Assembly: GCA_023398105.1 (NCBI GenBank) | Contig: JAEWST010000185.1 | Location: 1-57,206 of the forward strand | Direction: 5' to 3' | From: Bacillota bacterium | Lineage (GTDB): Bacteria > Bacillota > Clostridia > Acetivibrionales > DSM-1351 | DNA length: 57,206 bases | In this document: positions 9,378 through 18,324 of the stretch, in pieces | Position numbering within the stretch: the stretch's first letter is position 1 | Layout: each line of letters starts with the position of its first letter | Made by a program: the position numbers and the translations under genes | Notes under the pieces: model-generated | What the model was told of the DNA's origin: nothing | The model's input: only the letters and a program-made list of their open reading frames with translations | Databases searched by the model: none

Positions 9378-10063
9378 GGCTCAACCACCTCATTTTTCCA
9401 CATATAGCCTATACCTCTAATAGTATCAATATGCTTGTAATCATCTGTCTCAATCTTTTCACGAAGCCTTTTCATGTAAACATTCAGAGTATTATAATCT
9501 ACAAAATTCCCGTCTATATCCCACAGCTTTTCAATAATAGTATTTCTGCTTAATACATTACCTTTATTCTCAATTAACACAAGCAGCAGCTTATATTCCA
9601 CCGCAGTTAAATATACCTCTTCCCCATTTACACAAACTTTACATTTTAACGGCTCAACAACTATATTTCCGCTTGTAATGGAGGTTGTTCCTCCTCCTCC
9701 TATGCTATTTTTCTGCCTTCTCATAAGGGCATTTATCCTTGAAACCAATTCACTTGTACGAACTGGCTTTGTTATATAATCATCTCCTCCGATGTCTAAA
9801 CCAAATACTACATTAGGCTCGTCATCAAGTGCAGTCATAAATATAATGGGCACATCACTTGACAAGCGTATACTCTTGCAATAATCATATCCATTACCAT
9901 CAGGAAGAGTAACATCTAAGAGAATTAAATTTATTTCTGCATTAAAAAATGCATGAGCTTCTTTGATATTCCTTGCAATTGCTACAGAAAAGCCCTGTTT
10001 TTTCAAGGAATATTCTATTCCCATTGCCAGAGGTCCATCGTCCTCTACTAACAAAATGTTCAT
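9374..10063 (-). CDS. OmpR/PhoB-family response regulator
   Basis: 229 residues. The receiver domain has acidic pocket EDD (7-9), phospho-acceptor Asp50 (ILLDVTLPDGNG) and Lys in ITKPV. The C-terminal winged helix (about 130-225) ends with YNTLNVYMKRLREKIE and IRGIGYMWK, typical of Trans_reg_C. It is the first gene of the pair with the TTG-started kinase. AAGGAGTTAACAAC supports the ATG. Confidence 0.93.
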   Translation of the reverse strand: MNILLVEDDGPLAMGIEYSLKKQGFSVAIARNIKEAHAFFNAEINLILLDVTLPDGNGYDYCKSIRLSSDVPIIFMTALDDEPNVVFGLDIGGDDYITKPVRTSELVSRINALMRRQKNSIGGGGTTSITSGNIVVEPLKCKVCVNGEEVYLTAVEYKLLLVLIENKGNVLSRNTIIEKLWDIDGNFVDYNTLNVYMKRLREKIETDDYKHIDTIRGIGYMWKNEVVEP

Positions 10064-10099
10064 GTTGTTAACTCCTTAATTTATTGAACACAAATTACA

Positions 10100-10203
10100 A
10101 ACTCAGCTTTTCCAGACGAAAATTGGGTATTCATACTTATTAAGGGACATTGAGTCATCAATAGACTTTTTATGCAGTAAAAAGTTGAGTTGCTAAGCTA
10201 TAC
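10100..10203. repeat. palindromic repeat, family A (divergent)
   Basis: Starts AACTCAGCTTTTCCAG and ends AAAAAGTTGAGTTGC. Internal CTTATTAAGG and ATCAATAGACTTTTTATGCA match family blocks. Confidence 0.6.
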
Positions 10204-10214
10204 CATATATTTAA

Positions 10215-10352
10215 GCTGAATACTCTTTCAATTATACCTCAAATACCTCCAAATATGATGCAGATATTGTTGTTAACGGAATAATTGATGATGATGACTT
10301 GACTGAAATAGTAAATCAGATTCTTAAAAACTCAAATTATCCGTTAAACTAA
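10215..10352 (+). pseudogene. C-terminal remnant of a coding region, possibly a P-loop kinase
   Basis: A frame open for 45 codons, with no start codon, ends at a TAA. Its translation contains SKYDADIVVNGIIDDDD and LTEIVNQILKNSNYPLN. The YDADIVVN...LTEIVNQIL pattern looks like the tail of a small P-loop nucleotide or shikimate-type kinase. It is on the plus strand between two minus-strand operons and is followed by a terminator, which suggests a decayed gene. The family call is weak. Confidence 0.4.
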
Positions 10353-10408
10353 CATCAGTTGCTACAAGACCCGGGGATACATGAAGTTTTAACAATATTA
10401 AAAATAAT

Positions 10409-10451
10409 AAGTGCTGGCTTCAACCTTGAGTTGTTACCAGCACTCTTTTTA
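10409..10451. terminator. bidirectional terminator between remnant gene and ABC permease
   Basis: Arms AAGTGCTGG and CCAGCACT with TTTTTATT following on the plus strand, and a weaker TTATTATTTTTAA on the minus strand. It closes the permease transcript (stop at 10460) and separates it from the regulator/kinase pair. Confidence 0.65.
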
Positions 10452-10459
10452 TTCTTCAC

Positions 10460-12976
10460 CTATTCCTCTAACCTCAATGCTTCCACAATATTCATGTCGT
10501 TGAGCTTTCTTAGTGGGAAAAGTGCTGCCAGCAAGGTTATTACAATAATACCTATACCTCCTGTTAAATATGGCCATACAGCCGCACTATAGCCTATATA
10601 CCCCATTGGATTATTAGCAACAATCCCATAATAGGTAAGCAAAAAGGATATTGGTAGCCCTATTATACATGCAATAATACCGAATAATGCACCTTCTAGT
10701 AGTACCAGCTTTTTGAACTGCCACTTTGTCATGCCGATAGCTTTAAAGGTTGCATATTCTCTCTTTTTAACTAATAGGTTGATAGTTACTGTATTAATTA
10801 TATTGACAGTTGATATCAGAATTATTAGTCCAATAAAGCCGTATATAAGAACCGATATTTGTAGCTGTAAGTCATCACTTTGCTTTTTCAATCTATATAC
10901 ATCAAAATAAATAGCTTTGTTTTCATCTGCAAGGACATTAAATTTCTCAAAATACTTATTTGTGTAATCAGGTGAATCAAAGTTCATTCCAATAACAGAC
11001 AAACCATCTGTGCCTATCAAAGCCTTATAGTTCTCGGAGGACATTATAATTCCGTAACTGTCGTAGGTTAATGAATTATTTATAACCTCATAATCAACAA
11101 TTCCTGCCACTTTGAAAGTAATAGTTTCTCCGTTGTCTATGATTTTTTTCATTTTTTCTTCATCTGGCTTCTTTAAATAATCAGAATTTAGAACAGGAAG
11201 CTTAATTTCATCGCCAACCTTGTACTTAGTGAAGTTATCATAAAATCTTTTATTGCTTTCATCAAAGCCACCTGCTTTTTGAAATATAATAACCTCTTTG
11301 TTTTTGCTAAAGCTCTGATAGTCAATTTTTAACTTATTTTCTGATACCAGTAGCTTCAAGGTGTTCTCATCATAACCAACAAGCTGAGTTCTGCTTACAA
11401 TATATTTATCCTTGTATTCCTTTGTTGTTTCTAACTTTTTAATAGAAATAGCAAACTTGTCGTTTACTTTGCTTTTATCAATGGAATATGGAATTTCGCA
11501 ATTATTTGTTTTAAATATTTCCTTTACACCTTCAAAGCCCATAATATCCTTAGCTAATTGTTCCTTTAAATAATCACTTCCAGCTTCCTTTTGAATAAAA
11601 GCACCTTCTATTTTAATACTTTGTGTTGCTATTTTATTGCTCTTAAAAAATATGTCCATGAAATTCGAGAAAAAAACAAACATTATAAGAGATATCATTA
11701 GAGAGATACAAGTTACATAAAATCTTTTCCTGCTTCTCTTTATGTTTTTATAAGCCACTTGACCTTCAAATTTGAAAACCAATTTTGCTAAATGCCCTCT
11801 TCTTCTCTTTACCTTGTCACCCTTGACAACCATTGTTCCCCTTATAGCATCAATAGGAGCAACCTTTGAAGCAGTTCTTGCTGGAAAAAATGCAGAAATA
11901 AATACTGTAGCAACACCTAATACCCCTGCACCTAATATTACCTGAGGATAAAAACCAATTTCAAATGCTCCGAGAAAATCGTCCATCAACACATTAAAGG
12001 TAAGCATTATTCCAGCAAAGCCTATCAAAATACCTATTGGTACAGCTATTATGCTCATAATAGCAGCTTCCTTAAATACCAACTTTCTAACCTGAGATTT
12101 AGTAGCACCAATACTTCTAAGTATTCCGAAATGCTTTATTCGTTCCATTACAGATATATTGAAAGCATTGTAAATAACCACCACTGTACAAAGAACTACA
12201 AAGGCTAAAATTAGGCTAAATATTTTCTCCATACTGTCATTTTTTTGTTTATCAGGTCCTTCTCCTATTAAATATAAGAGTTTTTGGTTAGCATCTAGCT
12301 TTACATTGTTAGCTTTAGCTATTTCCTTGGCTAAAGCAACTTTGCCCTTTTTCTGCTTTAGATTTGTAAAATAGTAATAGTCGTTTGAATCTTCAGCTGT
12401 GTCCATGTCCAAATAGCTTATTGCCAAGTTTTTTATTTCACTGCTATCAAAAGCTCCAACAACGGTATACTTACCTTCTCTAGCAGAACCTTCTTTTGGT
12501 TTTAGCTGACCAGAGAGAGTCTCTCCAAACTTCTTATCCTTTAATATAGCATAGAATTTTTTGTCAACTATAATTTCTGAGCCACTTTTGGGTAGTCTGC
12601 CTTCAGTAATTTTAACTCTGAACACATCCTTAAAGGCAGCAGCATCATAGGCTCTAACAGCTATGTTTTTCAAAGACTCTGTAAGTATATCAGTATCTAT
12701 TTGAAGCATACCCTCTTCTTTAACTGCAGCTCCATTTTTAATTTCTGCATTGTTGGAAAGTATATTTACTTTTTCTTTGTTGGCATTATAGAATACCACC
12801 TCAAAATTTCCTTTATCCTCCTTAGCTCGCTCTATTTCACTGTTAATACCGCTGTAGTATATGCTTCCTATACATGTAAACATGGCTATTGCTATAATAA
12901 CTCCAAGCAATGTAAGTACTGTCCGTCCACCGTGCTTTTTCAAATATTTCGTGGTAAGTGCTGAATAATTTTTCAT
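10460..12976 (-). CDS. FtsX-type ABC transporter permease
   Basis: 838 residues. TM1 is at about 19-42, followed by a large extracytoplasmic MacB_PCD-like domain and a first FtsX domain at about 255-385 with three membrane segments. There is another TM near 430, a second large external domain at about 455-710, and a second FtsX domain at about 715-830 (TVNIINTVTINLLVKKREYATFKAIGMT is a recognisable FtsX signature). The start is the ATG immediately after the ATPase stop (TAAATG), with GAGGTGGTGAGATAA as ribosome site. Such permeases export or extract peptides and lipids, or act as mechanotransmission devices in antimicrobial-peptide resistance; the cargo is unknown. Confidence 0.9.
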   Translation of the reverse strand: MKNYSALTTKYLKKHGGRTVLTLLGVIIAIAMFTCIGSIYYSGINSEIERAKEDKGNFEVVFYNANKEKVNILSNNAEIKNGAAVKEEGMLQIDTDILTESLKNIAVRAYDAAAFKDVFRVKITEGRLPKSGSEIIVDKKFYAILKDKKFGETLSGQLKPKEGSAREGKYTVVGAFDSSEIKNLAISYLDMDTAEDSNDYYYFTNLKQKKGKVALAKEIAKANNVKLDANQKLLYLIGEGPDKQKNDSMEKIFSLILAFVVLCTVVVIYNAFNISVMERIKHFGILRSIGATKSQVRKLVFKEAAIMSIIAVPIGILIGFAGIMLTFNVLMDDFLGAFEIGFYPQVILGAGVLGVATVFISAFFPARTASKVAPIDAIRGTMVVKGDKVKRRRGHLAKLVFKFEGQVAYKNIKRSRKRFYVTCISLMISLIMFVFFSNFMDIFFKSNKIATQSIKIEGAFIQKEAGSDYLKEQLAKDIMGFEGVKEIFKTNNCEIPYSIDKSKVNDKFAISIKKLETTKEYKDKYIVSRTQLVGYDENTLKLLVSENKLKIDYQSFSKNKEVIIFQKAGGFDESNKRFYDNFTKYKVGDEIKLPVLNSDYLKKPDEEKMKKIIDNGETITFKVAGIVDYEVINNSLTYDSYGIIMSSENYKALIGTDGLSVIGMNFDSPDYTNKYFEKFNVLADENKAIYFDVYRLKKQSDDLQLQISVLIYGFIGLIILISTVNIINTVTINLLVKKREYATFKAIGMTKWQFKKLVLLEGALFGIIACIIGLPISFLLTYYGIVANNPMGYIGYSAAVWPYLTGGIGIIVITLLAALFPLRKLNDMNIVEALRLEE

Positions 12977-13657
12977 TTATCTCACCACCTCATCAGAAGA
13001 TATCCTACCATCAACTATACTGATAACTCTGTCCGCCATACCTGCAATATTCATATCATGGGATATTAAAATTAAGGTCTGATTATATTTTTTTGCTGAA
13101 TATTTTAGTAGCTCCAGAACCTCTCTTGAATTCTTTGTATCCAAATTCCCTGTTGGTTCATCTGCCAATATGATAGACGGCTTGTTTGCTAATGCCCGCC
13201 CAATGGAAACACGCTGCTGCTGACCTCCTGATAATTCTGACGGAAGATGTCTTCTTCTTTCCTTCAAATCAAGTATTGTTAAGAGTTCATCAATGTACTG
13301 CTTATCTTCTTTCCTATTGTCTAAAAGAAGAGGCATTAGTATGTTCTCTTCAGCTGATAATACAGGAATCAGATTATATGCCTGAAACACAAAGCCTACT
13401 TTTCTCCTTCTGAGTATTGAGAGATCATTTTCTTTGAGTGAATAAATATCCATATTATCTATAAATACCTTACCTGATGTTGGCTTGTCCACTCCTCCCA
13501 TCAAGTGAAGCAGTGTACTTTTACCAGAACCACTAGGTCCAACAATAGCGACAAATTCACCCTTTTTCACTGAAAAGCTTATGTTGTCAACTGCAATTAC
13601 CTCATTCTGACCTTTACCATATTTTTTAGATAGATTTTCAATTCTTAATACTTCCAT
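12977..13657 (-). CDS. ABC transporter ATP-binding protein (LolD/MacB type)
   Basis: 226 residues. Walker A is GPSGSGKST (40-48), followed by the Q-loop VFQAYNL, the signature LSGGQQQRVSIGRAL and Walker B with D-loop IILADEPTGNLD, and a His switch in LISHD. The QQQRV and EPTGNLD forms are typical of the type VII (MacB/LolCDE) class that pairs with FtsX permeases. First gene of the exporter operon; GGGAGGACAAA precedes the ATG. Confidence 0.93.
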   Translation of the reverse strand: MEVLRIENLSKKYGKGQNEVIAVDNISFSVKKGEFVAIVGPSGSGKSTLLHLMGGVDKPTSGKVFIDNMDIYSLKENDLSILRRRKVGFVFQAYNLIPVLSAEENILMPLLLDNRKEDKQYIDELLTILDLKERRRHLPSELSGGQQQRVSIGRALANKPSIILADEPTGNLDTKNSREVLELLKYSAKKYNQTLILISHDMNIAGMADRVISIVDGRISSDEVVR

Positions 13658-14020
13658 TTTGTCCTCCCTGCCTTTTATCAGGCACTAAATATACTTTAAT
13701 AATTTGTATTTGTTTCTATCAATTAGATTTTCTAATAGCCACACGCTATGTGTCTTTATACAATTAATTATACGAGGCAAAAATTACAAATACATAAATT
13801 TGAAACTTACAATTATGTAATTTAATTTTAAGTATATTCAAAGCATAGTTCGCCTAACCAATACCTTATCGGGCTAAGGCTTTGAACCATAATAGACTTT
13901 TGTAATAGCTTAATTTTAGCATTGATAAAAATATAAGTATTTATTTTCTTTAATTGTAAATACTACTTTTAATGATGGGTATTCCTATGACTTCAATTTT
14001 TGCCTTATGGAGATAAATAT
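13658..14020. other. divergent promoter region between ABC exporter and ger operon
   Basis: 363 bases, very AT-rich, without a gene. It should hold the promoters of the minus-strand exporter and the plus-strand germination operon. A short stem GCCTAA...TTAGGC-like (13855-13885, GCCTAACCAA/GGGCTAAGGC) is visible. I could not assign a convincing sporulation sigma factor site. Confidence 0.4.
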
Positions 14021-15565
14021 ATGTTTAAAAGACTAAAAAATAAATTTTCTGTAAAAAATAATTTAAAAAATGAAAAGGTTGATAATAAAGTATTTACTCT
14101 TAATAAATCCTTAGAACACAATATTGCTACAATTAAAGAATTATTTAAAGATGATGATACACTTGTTTTTAGACGCTTTGAAAACGAGATAAATAATGAT
14201 ATTAAGTGCTGCATTGTATTTACTGATGGAATGATTAGCAGTTCAATGCTCAATGACAATATAATAAAACCGATACTAATATGTAAAACAATTCAAAGTA
14301 AAACAAATATATTAGATGATATTATGAATCGTGTATTATCATCAAACAATGTTAAAAAGATATTCCAAGTCAATGATATAATTGATTCCCTTGTAAGAGG
14401 AGATACTATCCTTTGTGTTGATGGCTCATTAGACGCTTTAGCAATTGACTCAAAGGGCTGGCAAACTAGATCAATTTCAGAGCCTGAAGCTGAAAGAGTA
14501 ATGCGTGGTTCAAGAGAAGGCTTCACCGAGTCCTTGTTTATGAACCTCTCTATGCTAAGAAGAAAGCTAGCAACTAATAATTTAAAATTCAAAATGAGAG
14601 TCATTGGAAAACAAACAAGAACTAAAATTTGCTTGTGCTATATTGAAGGTATTGCAGACAAAAAAATTCTTGACGAGCTTAACAAACGGCTTGATAAAAT
14701 TAACATAGACGGAATCACTGGTTCGGGAACTATTGTAGAGTTTATCAGGGATTTCCCATTTTCTCCTTTTAAAACAATTGGGGGAACAGAGAGACCTGAT
14801 GTTGTTGCCGGAAAACTATTAGAAGGACGTATTGCCATATTTATGGATGGAAATCCCTTTATCCTTACGTTACCCTTTGTATTTATAGAATATTTTCAAT
14901 CAAGTGAAGATTATTATATGAATTTTTATTATGCTTCAACAAATAGATTGTTAAGGATTTTAAGCTTTATCATAACAATAAGTATTCCTGCTTTATATAT
15001 CGCATTAACAACCTTTCATCAAGAATTGATACCATCAGCATTTGTTAAAAGCATTGCCGCTGCAAGACAAGGTGTGCCTTTTCCAACCGTTATAGAAATG
15101 GTATTACTTTTACTTACCTTCGAACTGCTTAGAGAAACGGGCACACGTATGCCATCCTTTTCTGGCACAGCAATAAGCGTTGTAGGCGGTTTAGTTTTAG
15201 GTTCAGCAGCTGTCGATGCAAGAATCGTAAGTGCTCCTGTTGTAATTGTTGTAGCTTTAACTGCTGTTACAGGACTGACAACACCAAAGCTTAAAGGTCC
15301 TATTATAACAATTAGACTGGCATTAATAATTCTTTCAACTATAATTGGCTTTTATGGTTATTTATTTGGAATAACAGCAATTTTGATTCATTTGTTTCAG
15401 ATGCGTTCTTATGGTGTTCCCTATATGCTGAACTTAACAAATTTAAAACCCGATGATATGAAAGATTCTATAATCAGAGTACCTTGGACTTTTTTAAGAT
15501 TTCGTTCTAAATTAATTACTCCAAACAATTTGGTCAGGAACAATTCTGGAGGCAAAAAGAAATGA
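14021..15565 (+). CDS. gerAA: spore germinant receptor A subunit (GerA family)
   Basis: 514 residues from ATG 14021, chosen because GGAG lies 8 bases upstream; a TTG 21 bases earlier is possible. A cytosolic N-terminal domain contains the segment SISEPEAERVMRGSREGF that is near-invariant in GerA proteins, followed by LRRKL and, from about residue 290, membrane helices with ELLRETGTRMPSFSGTAISVVGGLVLG, also typical. The product is the A subunit of the inner-membrane receptor complex that starts germination of the spore on binding nutrients. The stop overlaps the gerC start by 4 bases. Confidence 0.95.
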   Translation: MFKRLKNKFSVKNNLKNEKVDNKVFTLNKSLEHNIATIKELFKDDDTLVFRRFENEINNDIKCCIVFTDGMISSSMLNDNIIKPILICKTIQSKTNILDDIMNRVLSSNNVKKIFQVNDIIDSLVRGDTILCVDGSLDALAIDSKGWQTRSISEPEAERVMRGSREGFTESLFMNLSMLRRKLATNNLKFKMRVIGKQTRTKICLCYIEGIADKKILDELNKRLDKINIDGITGSGTIVEFIRDFPFSPFKTIGGTERPDVVAGKLLEGRIAIFMDGNPFILTLPFVFIEYFQSSEDYYMNFYYASTNRLLRILSFIITISIPALYIALTTFHQELIPSAFVKSIAAARQGVPFPTVIEMVLLLLTFELLRETGTRMPSFSGTAISVVGGLVLGSAAVDARIVSAPVVIVVALTAVTGLTTPKLKGPIITIRLALIILSTIIGFYGYLFGITAILIHLFQMRSYGVPYMLNLTNLKPDDMKDSIIRVPWTFLRFRSKLITPNNLVRNNSGGKKK

Positions 15566-16728
15566 AAAAAGCAATTAGTTCAGCAAAATTTATTCTATTA
15601 GCAGTACTAATAATAACAAATTCAATATATTTTTGCGGTTGCTGGAATTATAATGAAATTGAAGAGTCATTAATCGTATTAGGAGTTGCAATTGATAAAA
15701 ATAAGTCTGGAGACAAATATCTGCTTACTTTTGAAGTATTGGATTTTGAAATGTCTGGCAAAGATGCAAAGCAGGGCACAAAGTTTATTGAATCAGAGGG
15801 CAAAACCATATTTGAAGCAATAAGAAACACACTGAATATTGTAGGCAAAAAATTATATTGGCCCCATGCAGATATTGCAATAATCAGCGAAGAAATTGCC
15901 AAAGAAGGAATCATTCCTGCACTTGATTTCATGTATAGGGATTCCGAAGTACGTACTGAAATGTATATACTAATATCTAGAGAGAAGACGGCAAAGGAAG
16001 TATTAATGCAGGGAATGCTCTTATCACAAGCCAGTTCAGATAATATTCACAATTTGCTTGATACTCAAGATATCTCAGGAAAATTCCCCCATGTACTTGT
16101 CTATAAACTGATTAACTATATGAAAACGGGAAATATTATGTTGCCTGCTATTGAACTCAAAGAAATACTTGGGAAAAAAACAACAGTAATTTCATCCACT
16201 GCCATTTTTGAAAATGACAAGCTAATTGGATATTTAAATAAAGATGAATCCCAAGCTCTTCTTTTTGTGAATGATTATATCAAAGGCGGATTAATTACCT
16301 TTGATATGGATACCGCCAATAAAAAAGAAAAAATATCTCTAGAAATTTTTAAATCCAAAACAAAGGTCAAACCCTGCTACATTGATAATAAGCTTACTAT
16401 GGATATTGATATCAAAGTAGATGCCGCAATTGGAGAGACAGCAACCTCTGTTGATTATATTAATGGTGAAAACTTTGAACTGTTAAAAAAAACTGCTGAA
16501 AAAGAAATAAAAACATCTGTCGAAAACTTAATACAAAAGGTACAGTTAAAATTTAACGCAGATATTTTGTATTATAATATATTTATAAAAGCAGATATGC
16601 CTAAAGTATGGAGGAGCATTGAAGGTGATTGGAAGAATAATATTTTCAAGAATTTAAAATCAAATGTAAAGGTATATATAAAAATAAGAAACAGTGCATT
16701 TGTTATGAAGTCAATAGAACTAAAATAA
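15562..16728 (+). CDS. gerAC: spore germinant receptor C subunit, Ger(x)C lipoprotein
   Basis: 388 residues. The N-terminal hydrophobic segment ends with the lipobox-like FCGCWNYNEIEE; the CW-x-EIEE form is the hallmark of GerAC lipoproteins. The N-terminal domain, then a C-terminal domain from about 200, together match Ger(x)C length. The protein is anchored on the outer face of the spore inner membrane. GGAGGCAAAAAG just before the ATG lies inside the end of gerA, and the ATGA overlap couples translation. Confidence 0.93.
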   Translation: MKKAISSAKFILLAVLIITNSIYFCGCWNYNEIEESLIVLGVAIDKNKSGDKYLLTFEVLDFEMSGKDAKQGTKFIESEGKTIFEAIRNTLNIVGKKLYWPHADIAIISEEIAKEGIIPALDFMYRDSEVRTEMYILISREKTAKEVLMQGMLLSQASSDNIHNLLDTQDISGKFPHVLVYKLINYMKTGNIMLPAIELKEILGKKTTVISSTAIFENDKLIGYLNKDESQALLFVNDYIKGGLITFDMDTANKKEKISLEIFKSKTKVKPCYIDNKLTMDIDIKVDAAIGETATSVDYINGENFELLKKTAEKEIKTSVENLIQKVQLKFNADILYYNIFIKADMPKVWRSIEGDWKNNIFKNLKSNVKVYIKIRNSAFVMKSIELK

Positions 16729-16762
16729 GTTTGTGCCAAAATGGGACGTGGGAGGGGTTATC

Positions 16763-16809
16763 AGCTCGAAACCAAGGTTTGTGAATACATCATGGTGCGT
16801 TTTCGAGCT
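16763..16809 (-). repeat. 44-nt hairpin repeat (family C)
   Basis: Arms AGCTCGAAA and TTTTCGAGCT. Read on the minus strand it contains GCACCATG and CACAAACC, matching the copies at 30656, 52977 and 57165. It sits between gerC and the small membrane gene. Confidence 0.65.
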
Positions 16810-16845
16810 CTGAAAAGCCACAAGTCTCTTTTCAGAGCTTTTATA
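16806..16845 (+). terminator. attenuator-like hairpin between gerC and the small ger gene
   Basis: AGCTCTGAAAAG and CTTTTCAGAGCT form a perfect 12-bp stem followed by TTTATATC. Its first four bases (AGCT) are also the end of the family C hairpin at 16763-16809, so the two structures compete. A weak T-run suggests partial readthrough into the last two ger genes. Confidence 0.5.
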
Positions 16846-16863
16846 TCGGTGCGGGAGGTTAGT

Positions 16864-17088
16864 ATGCTAATAGTCATGTTTTTCTGTACAGTTAGTATTG
16901 CTCTATTTATTATTTTTGAATTAGTCCCTATCTTTCGTGAGAAAAAATGGAAAGTTTTTGTGACATATATAGTTCTTATTTTAATTTCCTATATCAATGA
17001 TATATGTTATTTTTTTGATATTAATGTACCAAGCCCCCATTTATTAATAGATAAGCTAATTGTATTAATTTATGGGCTAAAGAAATAA
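16864..17088 (+). CDS. small two-helix membrane protein in ger operon, candidate germinant receptor D subunit
   Basis: 74 residues from ATG 16864, selected because GCGGGAGGTTAGT sits directly upstream; a longer in-frame reading back to 16741 would run through two hairpins. Helix 1 is about residues 1-23 (MLIVMFFCTVSIALFIIFEL) and helix 2 about 29-48, with a short basic loop EKKWK between. Small two-TM D subunits are known in some Bacillus and Clostridium ger operons. Position between gerC and gerB and its topology support that role by inference only. Confidence 0.6.
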   Translation: MLIVMFFCTVSIALFIIFELVPIFREKKWKVFVTYIVLILISYINDICYFFDINVPSPHLLIDKLIVLIYGLKK

Positions 17089-17179
17089 TTTTCCTTAATA
17101 GAATATAACTAATATGAGGTGGTATAAAGTTCTCTATCATTTGGTTTTTCTCTAATACAAATGATAATGGAATATGATT

Positions 17180-18316
17180 ATGAATAAAGAGACAATCCCT
17201 AATAGACAAGGTATTTATATTATAGTAATGTTTTTTACTGGCAGTCTTGCTATAGTAGGAACAAATATTACAGCAAAACAGGACGTATGGCTCTCTATTA
17301 TATTAACAACATTAGTGTCAATTCCAATGCTGTTTGTATACTCAAAGCTTTTGACAACTTACCCTGGAAAGAATTTATTTGATGTTTTTATTGAGGTATT
17401 TGGAAGCATTGTAGGTAGAATAATATCTCTGTTATTTGTTTGGTATACATTACATTTGGGCTCGCTAATAATACGTAATTATTCAGAATACATTAATATA
17501 TCTTCATTTCCAGAAACTCCGCAGATGGTAATGGTATTTTTTATGGGGTTATTATGTATATGGATTTCCAAAGCTGGAATTGAGGTTTTGGGGCGATGGA
17601 CCTCATTTGTAGCTCCAATTATAATTTTTATACTGGTATCTACAATTTCGCTTTCTTTATCTAACGTAGATTACAACGTTTTAAAACCAATTATGTATGA
17701 TGGAATGGCTCCTGTTTTATCAAGCTCTTTTTCCTTTTTGTTCTTCCCATTTTTAGAGGTAATAATTTTTACAACGCTTTTTAACAACTTATATGATAAC
17801 AAGAAAACCTTTAATGTATTTTTAATTAGTATTCTTATTGGAAGCTTTATAATGCTGCTGGTTCTGTTGAGAAATATAATTGTCTTAGGACCTAACATCA
17901 TTAATGATATTTTGTTTCCTGCAATACTTGCTGTTGAAGTAATAGACATTGACATCTTCGTTGAAAGAATAGAAATAGTGGTGTCAATAGTCTTTGTTTT
18001 TGGAGCCTTTGTTAGGATAAGTTCCTGTCTGTTAGCCACGTCCATCGGAGTGTCAAAAATTCTTGGTATTCATAATTACAGATATCTTGTTGCTCCCTTA
18101 GGATTTACTATGATGTGTATGTCAACTATTGTTTTTAGCAGTACTATGGAAATGTTTGACTGGGCTGGTAAATACTACTCATATTATGCTATTCCTTTTC
18201 AAATAGTAATTCCTATTATTACTTTAATTACTGCTAAAATCAAAATAAAATTACAAAATAAAAATCAAAAAGCAAATATTAAAATCAGTGGCACTCCACA
18301 GAGTGAATTAGAATAA
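17180..18316 (+). CDS. gerAB: spore germinant receptor B subunit (GerAB permease family)
   Basis: 378 residues from ATG 17180 (GGA 8 bases upstream; ATG 17174 is also possible). Ten hydrophobic helices of the APC-related spore germination permease family. The N-terminal RQGIYIIVMFFTGSLAIVG is typical, and the internal half-helix region resembles amino-acid transporters. It forms the nutrient-binding B subunit. Order A-C-small-B differs from the classical A-B-C order. The gene ends only 8 bases from the convergent corA stop, with no room for a terminator between. Confidence 0.92.
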   Translation: MNKETIPNRQGIYIIVMFFTGSLAIVGTNITAKQDVWLSIILTTLVSIPMLFVYSKLLTTYPGKNLFDVFIEVFGSIVGRIISLLFVWYTLHLGSLIIRNYSEYINISSFPETPQMVMVFFMGLLCIWISKAGIEVLGRWTSFVAPIIIFILVSTISLSLSNVDYNVLKPIMYDGMAPVLSSSFSFLFFPFLEVIIFTTLFNNLYDNKKTFNVFLISILIGSFIMLLVLLRNIIVLGPNIINDILFPAILAVEVIDIDIFVERIEIVVSIVFVFGAFVRISSCLLATSIGVSKILGIHNYRYLVAPLGFTMMCMSTIVFSSTMEMFDWAGKYYSYYAIPFQIVIPIITLITAKIKIKLQNKNQKANIKISGTPQSELE

Positions 18317-18324
18317 TTATATTG

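Noticed and set aside
8136..13657. BceRS-BceAB bacitracin module
   Set aside because: The kinase has an extracellular domain of about 80 residues and the permease is 838 residues with two external domains, unlike BceS and BceB.
16741..17088. 115-residue version of the small ger protein
   Set aside because: Its first 41 codons run through two hairpins; the ATG at 16864 has a clear ribosome site.
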